From positions 1 through 64,000 of the forward strand of contig CANTFL010001103.1 in NCBI GenBank assembly GCA_947650285.1: DNA of 64,000 bases, given 5' to 3'. This stretch comes from Hyaloperonospora brassicae. Lineage: Eukaryota; Oomycota; Peronosporomycetes; Peronosporales; Peronosporaceae. Numbering within the stretch: position 1 is the stretch's first letter; each line of letters starts with the position of its first letter. The translations under genes and the position numbers were made by a program. The notes beneath the pieces were generated by a model. That model was not told the origin of the DNA, searched no databases, and was given only the letters and a program-made list of their open reading frames with translations. Shown one piece after another: positions 10,669-19,430 of the stretch.

Positions 10669-11227
10669 CAAAAGGCCCGCGCGCGATTGCGCTCTCTCTC
10701 CTCGTTGCTCTCGTCAACGTGGAGACACACGAACGTCACGAGCTCGCAGAGCGGCCCGACGACACAGACGTCTGCAACGCGACGACAGCGTTTGGTTGGA
10801 TTTTCAGCGAGCGCGCGAGCGAACGCGCGACTTGTTGGGCCAATCGAGCACCACGTGGTGCAGAAAGGCCAGGCGCTCGTGGCCGCGGCGTCGCGCAGGC
10901 GAGAGCGCGACCCACTGACATCTTACGCGTAGCAACACTTTTGTAGTCGCGTCGAGCGATTGCGACCGGTGATGGCTTGCAGGCGGTCGGGTCGGATCTT
11001 GCTTGACGAGAGGGGGCGAGTCCTATTGAGAGGTCGCCCAGCGCTCGCGCGATCCGGTTCAGGCCGCGACGATTCCAAGACAGAGGCGACAATCCATTTT
11101 ATTCCACTTGGTGCGCGAGCGGATATTCCGGCGCAGTGACGACGGGCGGGCGCTCGGCTTTTTGCCAAATCACCAACGACCGCCCGCCCACCGGCTGTTT
11201 CCCCGCTTGAGCACACCACCGGACTTT

Positions 11228-11252
11228 GCACACACACACACACACACACACA
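11228..11252. repeat. CA/TG microsatellite
   Basis: An uninterrupted CA run of about 25 bases, followed by further CACA-rich DNA to about 11,360. It lies in the probable 5' leader of the PDZ-PH gene. Confidence 0.9.
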
Positions 11253-11467
11253 GGAGACACCCCCACAACGAGATACTCCCACACAGTAATACCCACCCAC
11301 CCATCCACCGACCCGTACATTCACGCAACCTACACACACAAACACACAGACACAGAGACAAAGAGCGCTCCTCGCACGCACACTCTCTTTTGCTCGGCCC
11401 CCGCCACGCCCGCCCAGCTACTGGATCGACCGCTTGCCCGACCGGCCACTTGCCTGTCTGTCTCCCC

Positions 11468-13243
11468 ATGGAGCTCATGAGCGAGCTGAGCGCCTGCAGC
11501 ATCCGCGTGATCGACTTGGACGACGGCTCCGTGCGCTCCATCTCGTGGGACCCGCAGGTGCCGGACCAGGTGTTTGAGAGCCTCGTGGAGTCGCAGCTGC
11601 GCGCGCAGTTTGGCGTGTCGGACGAAGCGTGGGTCGACCTCATTGACACGGCCAACTCGAGCCTCGTGCACATCACCAAGGACGTGCTGGGCGGCATCAA
11701 AGACTCGCTGTGCCTGTGCCTGTCGCCCAAGACTGAGGCCCTTGCGCCCATGAAGACGACGGAAGTGTTTGAAGTCGTGTTCCAAGACCGGTCGCTCGGC
11801 ATGACGATCCGCGAGCACAACGAGAGCGTCATTGTCAACCACTTGAAGCGCAAGCCCGACGGTAGTCTCGGCGAAGCCGAAGCCTCGGGTCTCATCCAGT
11901 CGAACGACGTCATTTACAAGGTCAATGGCGCGCGCACGGTCGGGCGGAGCTACGACAACGTCGTGCAGATGCTGCAGACGCAGACGCGGCCGCTCCGGAT
12001 CCAGTTTTTCCGCCCGTTTCGACGCGACGGCCTTTTTGCCGTGGAGTTTCGTGGCCCGAGTCTCAACATGACGATCACGACCGACGACGTGAACGTCATT
12101 GTCAAGGACTTGCCCATGGCCCATCCGAACATTGTCGGCTATGCGGAAGCACATGGGGTGCGCATCTTTGACATTATCCATGCCGTGGATGGAGAAGTGA
12201 TCAATGGACTCGAGTACAACCGCGCAATCAGTTTGCTGAGTCGCGGAACGCGTCCCATGGTCGTGGTGTTTGCACGCTCGAAAGTCATGCCGCCCACGCC
12301 GGGACGATCGACGGGCGTCATGAGCAACCGCTTTTCGTTTGCATCTACGGTCGCGCCGTCGCCGCGTCCTAGTAGCATGGACAGTTTCGGCGCACGGCGT
12401 GGATCAGGCTGCTCGGCGTTGAGTGGAATGGACGGTGAGAATATGTTGGTGGAAGAAATGCTCGAGGTGTGTGAAGGATTGGGCACCGACGGCATGCTGA
12501 ACGCAAAGGAGGTGGAGATGCTCAAGGATATGGTGCTCACCATGCGACCAGACGTGTGCACTGCGGTGAAGCAAAAGAACAACAACGCGATTGTGGCGAT
12601 TGTGCGGTCGCCATTCATGCGGCTCTGGGATAGTCTGCTGAAGACACGAGAGAGCATTTTGCTGGCTGGACCCGTGTCGCTCAAGCGCAAAAAACGCTTC
12701 CACCTGCTGCTCACGGACCATGAACGACTTCTCTTTGTCAATAAAGACACTAACTTATTAGAAGACGAGATCATGTGCTCTCATATTGTCACCGTGAGCT
12801 CGCGCTCGAAGCACCAAGAGCTCACGATCTCCACGAGCAAGACGGACTACGTGCTCATCGACAACTTCATTGGGCCCATCATCTGGGTGCGCGCTATTCT
12901 GCCGTTCACGTGCACGCAGGGCATTCTCAAAGTGGCTAGCAGCAGGCGCTTCCTCGGCTCCAAGAAGCGGTATTTCGTGCTGCGCGGCAATCACCTCACG
13001 GGCTACAAGAAAGAGAGCATGATCCACCAGGTGGGTGCGAAGAGCAGCACAATTTCGCTCGCTGACGCCAAAATCGACATCACGGACCCGCGCAGCCTCA
13101 CATTCATCATCGCCACACCTGAGTTCAGCCAAGCTGGCAAGAAGCTCATTCTAACCGCGACATCGACACGGGAATTCAACAAATGGGCGACGGCACTCCG
13201 ATCGTTGCAGCCGTTGTCTCCTAGCACCGCCACTTCCGCCTAA
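11468..13243 (+). CDS. PDZ-PDZ-PH signalling scaffold protein
   Basis: A 591-residue single-exon protein. Two PDZ domains sit at about 99-182 (LGMTIREHNESVIV to RIQFFRP) and 188-270 (AVEFRGPSLNMTI to MVVVFAR). A Ser/Pro-rich linker follows, then a helical region (about 320-390), then two PH-like regions at about 395-480 (KKRFHLLLTDHERLLFV) and 485-585 (GSKKRYFVLRGNHLTGYKK to FNKWATALRSLQ). The final helix has the tryptophan typical of PH domains. Such proteins bind short C-terminal peptides through PDZ and phosphoinositides through PH, so a membrane-associated scaffold is likely. The frame is open upstream to 11,108, but that part is the translated CA-repeat leader and has no ATG; the ATG at 11,468 is the first. 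The exact family is not recognised. Confidence 0.8.
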   Translation: MELMSELSACSIRVIDLDDGSVRSISWDPQVPDQVFESLVESQLRAQFGVSDEAWVDLIDTANSSLVHITKDVLGGIKDSLCLCLSPKTEALAPMKTTEVFEVVFQDRSLGMTIREHNESVIVNHLKRKPDGSLGEAEASGLIQSNDVIYKVNGARTVGRSYDNVVQMLQTQTRPLRIQFFRPFRRDGLFAVEFRGPSLNMTITTDDVNVIVKDLPMAHPNIVGYAEAHGVRIFDIIHAVDGEVINGLEYNRAISLLSRGTRPMVVVFARSKVMPPTPGRSTGVMSNRFSFASTVAPSPRPSSMDSFGARRGSGCSALSGMDGENMLVEEMLEVCEGLGTDGMLNAKEVEMLKDMVLTMRPDVCTAVKQKNNNAIVAIVRSPFMRLWDSLLKTRESILLAGPVSLKRKKRFHLLLTDHERLLFVNKDTNLLEDEIMCSHIVTVSSRSKHQELTISTSKTDYVLIDNFIGPIIWVRAILPFTCTQGILKVASSRRFLGSKKRYFVLRGNHLTGYKKESMIHQVGAKSSTISLADAKIDITDPRSLTFIIATPEFSQAGKKLILTATSTREFNKWATALRSLQPLSPSTATSA

Positions 13244-13534
13244 CGAGGCAAGTCGCTGAACTCCAGATCCAGCGCAATACTCAGCTCGGACAACACATAC
13301 AGCTAAGATGTGGAATACTGTCTTTGCAGTGGCAGAACGGCAGGAAGTAGTACGATGCAGTGACCAAGGGAATGTATGCTGATCAAGGCGAAACCGTGTC
13401 GTGAAGTCAAATGAAGGATCAAGCTCGTGCATCTTGTGCTGTGCTATAACAACGCATGGGCAACGTGTATGGGCGGGACAATGCAAGACCAGTCACATGA
13501 AGATAAGGAAGCCAACGACGCCGTGTGTGGTAAT

Positions 13535-14815
13535 CTAATTGAACAGATCTTTGTCTCTCACGTAAGCTTTGATCTCTGTCGCGAGCTCTTGGAACTCATC
13601 GGTCGATGTCAGGTACGCCCAGGTCTGGTAGAACTGCAGTTTCTTCTGCACGACTGCGAGTTTTCTTATCGCTGTCTTCTGCTCCTTTCTAGCGCGTTTG
13701 TCGAACCCATCGCTCTGCTCGAGCTCTTGTTTGTACTTTTCCAACAGCACGCGCATGTCGCTGAGGGCATCGAGCAGAAACACGTTGGAGCGTACAATTC
13801 GCTGCGTATCGTGGATAGCCAACGCATTCGCAGCACGGCCGCCATCAGACGTCTTTTCCAGACACACGAGGCAGACGTGCTCAAGCGACTCGTAACGAGC
13901 ATCCGCACTCAAGACCTGGCACAAGTCCAGTAGCATCAGCGCTGCTTCTGCTGCATCTTGCTCGTAGTCGCCGTTGAAAGCACGCAGCACCAGTGTGTAG
14001 CCAAAGACCAGTTCGATCAAGTGCCAGCGTAGACACGGCGACGGCTTTCTTCCATCAGGCAGTAGCGCGTCGATACGCTGAGGCATCTTCCGCGCCTCTG
14101 TGGTTGTAAACACGCCCACAGGATACAACACCTCGAGTCTCACCGTCACGGCTTCCTCTTCTTCATTGTCCCGACTTCCTATCTCCTCCAATATCAACTC
14201 CTGTCGTCGAGTCAGCGTCTCCCTGCGGTATTGGTGCTCCGACAGCAGCCACCACGGCGACCAGAGCTCCACGAGCTTTCCCAGTCGTCCGTTTGCCACT
14301 TGGCCCAAAAACATCTTCTTCTCCTCGGGCGTCAAGCTCTCCAGTGTCAACTCCCCCGCCTTCTCCATCAGCATCAGCTCTTGCAGTCTGTCTACCAGCG
14401 CTTCTCCGCTGTCTTCTGTACACGTCAACTGCTGCTGCTGCTCTTCTTGGAACTCGCGAACACGCTCCAGCAGCTCCTGGACGCTCTTCTGTTGCTGCTG
14501 CTTTGTCTTCTCCTGGTCGCTATTGTCTCGTCCACTCTCCCTCAACTGCATCTCACTGCGTACGTGGCTCTCGAAGAACGGCTCTGTGCAGCTCTGGCCA
14601 TGCGCGCGGTAGCAGTCCACACAGCAGTACGACATGTTGCAACGCGGACACGTGTATCGCGCCTCGCGCAACGTGCACACGTGACACACTCGCGCCAGCG
14701 ACGCGTTCGTCAATGACGGACCCTCTGAGACGAGCAGCGGAGCAGCAGCAGCGCTGGAAGGCCTCAGTGTCGTCCGTGTAGAGCCCAGACGAAGGGGCAC
14801 GTGCGTCATGGCCAT
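13535..14815 (-). CDS. HIT zinc-finger protein, ZNHIT2-like
   Basis: A protein of about 426 residues. Near the N-terminus a HIT-type zinc finger shows paired cysteines in the order CHVC, CPRC, CCVDC and HGQSC, a cross-braced two-zinc arrangement. Next come a Gln/Glu-rich coiled segment, a conserved block LTPEEKKMFLGQVANG with WSPWW nearby, and a helical C-terminal half. This matches ZNHIT2, which works with the R2TP chaperone in assembling snRNPs and RNA polymerases. Start at the MAMTHV methionine (14,815). The open frame extends further upstream to 14,974 but without conserved content, and the finger then lies about 40 residues in. Single exon. Confidence 0.82.
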   Translation of the reverse strand: MAMTHVPLRLGSTRTTLRPSSAAAAPLLVSEGPSLTNASLARVCHVCTLREARYTCPRCNMSYCCVDCYRAHGQSCTEPFFESHVRSEMQLRESGRDNSDQEKTKQQQQKSVQELLERVREFQEEQQQQLTCTEDSGEALVDRLQELMLMEKAGELTLESLTPEEKKMFLGQVANGRLGKLVELWSPWWLLSEHQYRRETLTRRQELILEEIGSRDNEEEEAVTVRLEVLYPVGVFTTTEARKMPQRIDALLPDGRKPSPCLRWHLIELVFGYTLVLRAFNGDYEQDAAEAALMLLDLCQVLSADARYESLEHVCLVCLEKTSDGGRAANALAIHDTQRIVRSNVFLLDALSDMRVLLEKYKQELEQSDGFDKRARKEQKTAIRKLAVVQKKLQFYQTWAYLTSTDEFQELATEIKAYVRDKDLFN

Positions 14816-14974
14816 CAAAGTGTCAACGGTCAATTGGTGGCGCACGACCCAAAAAGTGGACACACTTCTGTACCCATTTCGCTGCACGTTCTCTTTTTTT
14901 CCGATCGCTTGCTCTCGAAAATGTCTGACTTGCTGTATCGCTTGACTTGCGATCGTGGGAGATGAGCGCTGCAA

Positions 14975-16045
14975 ATTCGGATATTCGGTTCTCTACGACT
15001 GTACTGCTGCTAAATGTCGAGTTCAGATCGTCTGTTAGAGCTACTTACCACTCGTCAGATGTCTGTTGTGCGGAAACCACCTCGGTCATCTACCATGACA
15101 CGACCTTTCTCCTACCACGTTTCTCATTCTGCTGGCTCGATGCTCGAGACGTCATGGGGGACACTCTCGAAAGGCCACGTGATAACGGCTGTTGACCAAG
15201 TCCGGGGTTAGAACTTTGTGCGCACTGTTGGCCGGATGGTTGGGCTGCGCGTCGCTTCGCGCTTCATCTGCTTCAAAGGACAGAGGATGCATGGCTAGGA
15301 GGCCTGTTCCACTTAGGAAGTCCTAGCGTGCCATCTTGACGTGATCCCTGGCCGCTTCCGTGGGGATCGACTTGCTCTGCTCTTCGGGCCGAACCCATTG
15401 CACAATCTAGTGCAGACGTGCCCAGGCGCACCACGAGACGAAGAGTATCGTGGCCTGGTGCTTACTCTACATAAACGACCGGTGCTGGATCTCAACAGGT
15501 CATCACGTTCTTAGGAGAGTTCACTTCGTGGGAGTGGGTATCGCGCGCAGCGAACGAGTCGGCGCGAGGGGAGGCACTTCGTGAAGAGCAGGAATTAACG
15601 AAGGCACGGGGATGCCGATCTCTGTCGGCCTTCCCCGTGCCGCAGGATGCCGTAGGATTGCTTCCCTCTCGGGTCGCACGCTGCATTGCCTTCCGTAGCA
15701 CGCGCAGCGGAGAAAAGCCCCCCCCCCCTTTCACCTTGGCCCCACTAAGGGGGACTTCCCGTCCAAGGTGAGGGGGCCAGATGACTGGCTCTTAGGAGGT
15801 CTTTGCCTCTGTCCGTTGTTGCTCGATGAGTCCAAATTGGGAAGTGAGGGCTACACTTGCAGATGGATACAATGATCATGGACTGCTGCGTGCTATGCTC
15901 GCGAGCTACAGCGAAATACGACTCTGCTCGTTTTCGAGTCATTTGTGCTACTTCTACAGCTGATCAAGGACGTTGCTGGATATCTGTCCTTTCAGAAACA
16001 GGTGGGCAACATGTTAATAAGAAAGCAAACCGCGGTTGTATTAGC
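14975..16045. other. Intergenic; no gene seen, strong hairpin inside
   Basis: No supported coding region. The part from 15,290 to 15,780 is GC-rich, with a strong hairpin at 15,603-15,641, a run of C at about 15,719, and a short inverted pair TCACCTTGG / CCAAGGTGA near 15,731-15,771. It could be a small repeat or RNA locus, but I cannot name it. Confidence 0.4.
15603..15641. repeat. Hairpin with two stacked stems
   Basis: GGCACGGGGA (15,603-15,612) pairs with TCCCCGTGCC (15,632-15,641). Inside it GCCGA pairs with TCGGC around a 6-base loop. The result is a compact 39-base hairpin of nearly 15 GC-rich pairs in a non-coding stretch. Confidence 0.65.
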
Positions 16046-16882
16046 CTACAAGCCGTCCAGAGCTGGAAACAGTCGGTTTCCGTATAGCTCCATCTCAATG
16101 TCGTTCTTTAAGCGAGCAACCAATTCCCGCGCCACCCATTTGTCGTTGTTCGTCAGTAGGCGAAGAGCATCAGCGTCAGTGAAGTCCTCGTGCCCCGGAA
16201 CTTGTCGGTATATCTCGATATAGTACAGCCAGTCCGCGAGCTTTTCACAATAGTCGGACCATTCGTTGTCAGTCCACGAGGCACCAACCTCCAAACGTTT
16301 CGCTGATGAAATGGGCATCATTTGATACGCGTCTCGAGGGTTCAGCTTCGACGACGCCCACTTCTCCAAAATTGACAATGCGAAATTAACCCCGGATTTA
16401 GCAAACAAATTCCGGAGCATCGCATCAGCGCGACCTCTCATATCAGGGTCGGCTCGAAGCCACTCGAAGAATTTCGCATGTTCAGCGGCAGCATTTTTGC
16501 CATACACTCGATTGGTACTGGTGATGTATGGCCCCTTCGTGTACTCGAGCCACTTCGAATAAATTAGATTGAAATGGGCCTCCAGGTTCTCCAGAGCACC
16601 TTTCGACGTCGCAGGAGAAGCTGAGAGCTCTGCAGCAATTGCTTCGATGGCTTCTCCAAGAATATGGCTTCCTCTCATTTCTGTTATCGGCTGGGCGTCG
16701 TCCATCTCCGCCGCAGGAGCGTGCAAATGCCCCGGTACGGCAGTCGGCTTCACACGAGTGGGTACAATGGGCGAGTGGAGAGCCGCATCGCTGGTTTGAT
16801 TGTGTTCCGTGGTCGTTGATCCAGCTGCAGCGGTCCACAGAGAGAGAATGAAGGCCGCGAAGGAGTGGCCAAGCAGACGCAT
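16046..16882 (-). CDS. Secreted RXLR-like effector candidate
   Basis: A 278-residue single-exon protein. Residues 1-21 are a signal peptide (MRLLGHSFAAFILSLWTAAA). A low-complexity, polar segment follows. GHLH at 51-54 sits where an RXLR motif would be, and acidic EMDD at 59-62 sits where an EER motif would be; both are degenerate, so the call rests on position and layout. The C-terminal 200 residues are mostly helical with Trp/Tyr-containing repeats (FFEWLRADPDMRGRADAML, DNEWSDYCEKLADWLYY, NDKWVARELVARLKND), reminiscent of WY-type effector folds. An exact match to the oomycete initiator/FPR layout at 16,904-16,922, just upstream, supports the ATG at 16,882 and rules out the longer frame beginning at 16,936. 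If this is an effector, it would act inside plant host cells; that is inference. Confidence 0.7.
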   Translation of the reverse strand: MRLLGHSFAAFILSLWTAAAGSTTTEHNQTSDAALHSPIVPTRVKPTAVPGHLHAPAAEMDDAQPITEMRGSHILGEAIEAIAAELSASPATSKGALENLEAHFNLIYSKWLEYTKGPYITSTNRVYGKNAAAEHAKFFEWLRADPDMRGRADAMLRNLFAKSGVNFALSILEKWASSKLNPRDAYQMMPISSAKRLEVGASWTDNEWSDYCEKLADWLYYIEIYRQVPGHEDFTDADALRLLTNNDKWVARELVARLKNDIEMELYGNRLFPALDGL

Positions 16883-16903
16883 AGCAGTGGTATTTAGTGG
16901 CTG

Positions 16904-16922
16904 GGCAAATTGCAAAGTGAGC
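16904..16922 (-). promoter_or_regulatory. Oomycete core promoter (initiator plus flanking region)
   Basis: On the minus strand GCTCACTTTGCAATTTGCC matches the published oomycete consensus GCTCATTYYNCAWTTTNYY at every position but one. It lies 22 bases upstream of the effector-like ATG, placing the transcription start a few tens of bases before translation, as is normal in these organisms. Confidence 0.75.
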
Positions 16923-17137
16923 GGGGCGGGTCGCAACGCCTCTTATCTGCCAGGTGTGACTTTCTAGCAATGATCAGCCTCGGAGATCCGGTGTGGAAGA
17001 TCTGAGCGGAAAAGATGCGGTTCCTTGATTTGCTCAGACACTGCGTTGAAAAAAGGAAAACCGCAGGATTGTTGTAAGCTCAGAGGGAACTACTCGTACG
17101 ATTAGCACCTCCGCTACTACGACGACCAGCAGCTTAA

Positions 17138-17836
17138 CGAGCAGCAATCCCACCAGTGGTTGTCAGAACAGGGAGACAGCTGCTGTCTGTAGATGAGACA
17201 CAGTTCGCAGAGCAGCTGCCAGCAGGTGAACGTCGGTCGTCGTCCAAATCGACGCTGTGCGCAGAGCTCTCGCACCAGACGTACCTCCGCTTCGAGTGCA
17301 GCCGCTAGCAACGCTCGTCGAGGAGAGGCAGTAGCAGGTGAGTTGGCTTTGGCTAACCGAACAGTCTACGTCTTTGCAGTACACTGGTTCATGACGCCCC
17401 TCGTGGATCGGCGGCACAGGAAGCTTCCTATCGGTCTCCTACCTCGTCAATTGAGTCCATTCGTCGACCACAATTTGCCCTCGTTGCCGTTGCACAGGCC
17501 CGATCAGCCGTCGTCTCTCCTTTCCATCATCCTTCTCTTCATCACATCATTGCCGCCAACGAGTTGGTGCAGCACCCGACAACCCACGGCAACACGGTGA
17601 GTGTTGCACCTCGCAACGCACGAGCTATCCCCAGCCGCCACCTTCCAACCATTCGATTTGGGTACGCGAATATCCAAAACTGGATCACGATCTCTCGACT
17701 GGATCACCGGTGTGTCAAAGCGCGAGCTCTAGGGCTTGCTCCTTTGTCTCATCATGCAAAACAGGCACAATCTGCAGAGACGCACAGACGTGAGCAGGAA
17801 CGTGTTGTAGCTGGCTGCGTGGAGCAGATCCGATGA
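17138..17836 (+). pseudogene. Unrecognised gene with one internal stop
   Basis: Exon 1 (17,138-17,337) and exon 2 (17,380-17,836) flank a 42-nt intron with a strong GTGAGT donor, a GGCTAACC branch-like site and a CTTTGCAG acceptor. They join in phase 2, so both exons share one frame of about 219 codons. The only stop inside is TAG at 17,306. Exon 2 alone is a 152-codon open frame without ATG, ending at TGA 17,834. Readable segments include SVDETQFAEQLPAGERR and GYANIQNWITISRLDHR. No domain recognised. Either a pseudogene with one nonsense change or a chance chain; the intron signals favour the former. Confidence 0.35.
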
Positions 17837-19430
17837 CACGCCCACTGTGCTCAAGACATTATTGTGCCCATCCACAGCAATTGCAAGCTGATGAAGCTAT
17901 TTCAGCCGGCCCACACAACGAAGGAGCATGTCATGAGAAGCAATCGCAGTGTCATGATCCGCGATGCACTATCGCAGATCCCGCAGTTTAGCTCGATAGA
18001 GTAATCAGCCACAACGTGCAACGCTGCGTTCGCGCCTCTTTGCATGACGCCGACTCGTACTGTTCGTACACTTCCCAATTGCCTCAATGGTAGCGTAAAG
18101 CCTGAGATCAAGCAGTTCCTTCAGTGAAGCACCAATGACCACCGAGATAAGGTGGCCGCGTGCAGAAGCTCAAGCGGCTTGCTGGTCGATTGGAAGGTAC
18201 ATCTACCAGCGACAGCAAAACGAGTAGGTTCGACACTTTGAGCACGCAGGTGGTCAGTGATACACATAGTGATACAAAATCTTGCGTTTGTCGATGGAAA
18301 CATCTGCGTGCCTGTCCGCTTGTCTTGTCATGGCTGAAAAACGTCTCATTACAAGGCGTGGTAACGTTCGGGTGATCAGCTCAATGGAACAGCGATCGTG
18401 AGCTAGCATCCGGGCGTAGAATTATGCGAGATGGAAGCAACGAAGTCAAAGCACCATTGCGACTAGCTTCAAACCATTCGAACGGTTCTTGTCTGGGCCC
18501 AGTGTATCAGATGGTTGTGAGTCATTTGCTGCAGCGTTTATCTAGCGACATATCGCTGCCACCTTGCAAGTGATCCATCGATGTCCCTACCACTTTGCAG
18601 GAAGCGGTCCGAAAGAACGGCTACCAATGCAACTCATGTTGCGGTGCCGAAGCAACTGAGCGCTAAGGGACGTCACCGCACGTGATTTCTACCCATGACG
18701 ACCATCGCAAACACCATTGAGCCGACAAAGCTCGAAACACGCGCGGCATGTGTGAGCCTGCTATCCGTTGGTCTTTGCAGGTTACATCCGAAGACACGAG
18801 TTGAGAACCAGTCGCCATTTTGTGTACCACCGTCGACCACCGTCGATCATGGTATCGTCAGCGCGCGGAAGCTGTGCGTACGATCACTTACGATCCTCAC
18901 ACATTCGAAGCGTAGACAATGCGCCGCGTAGGCATACGCGTATTTTGGCTCGGTGAGCTCCTGCCGAATGAACTGAGCATGCGGCACATCAAGCAGGTTT
19001 TGTTGCATTATATGCCGCGTTGGTCGATGGACCTCGAACCTTGCTTGCAGCTTGACGGGCAAAGCAGTATTTGTTAACAAAGTGCTGCATCTTTCCGTCG
19101 ACTCGTTACTAACGTCTGAGTGCTGTAGTCTATGTCGCTATCTGTGACGGCCTGTTCACGCAAGTGCTAGAAAGGTTTCGTTTTGACCTTTGAGCTCAAC
19201 GCTTTTTACCCTTGCCATGATTCCATTGAGAGCGTAACCAAATCCACCCATTTGGTACCATTCTATCAATATCCGTGCATCTCGCGCTGCTCTCCTCTAG
19301 CTCAATATCGATCCCGCCACGCTGTGCTTGGCTCGCCATCGTGTGCAAATTACCATCGGCACCACGCATAGACTGTTCGTCTACAGCTGACCGCAGTATG
19401 TACTAGCAACCATTCTCATTGCGCTCACAC
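17837..19430. other. Intergenic, nothing recognised
   Basis: About 1.6 kb with only short overlapping frames on both strands and no domain-like sequence. It ends at the 3' end of the PIKfyve-like gene. Confidence 0.4.

Larger units (their letters stand above)
9832..11467. other. Intergenic, GC-rich, with simple repeats
   Basis: The spacer between the divergent RCC1 and PDZ-PH genes. I found no supported gene. It contains a 12-bp minisatellite (10,621-10,668) and a CA microsatellite (11,228-11,252), listed separately, and G/C-rich low-complexity DNA. An upstream exon for the RCC1-repeat gene could lie here. Confidence 0.4.

Noticed and set aside
11108..11467. N-terminal extension of the PDZ-PH protein
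   Set aside because: The open frame starts at GTG, translates the CA repeat and leader DNA, and contains no ATG before 11,468.
11170..12181. Minus-strand frames of 247 and 283 codons
   Set aside because: Shadows of the PDZ-PH coding strand; no domain and no ATG context.
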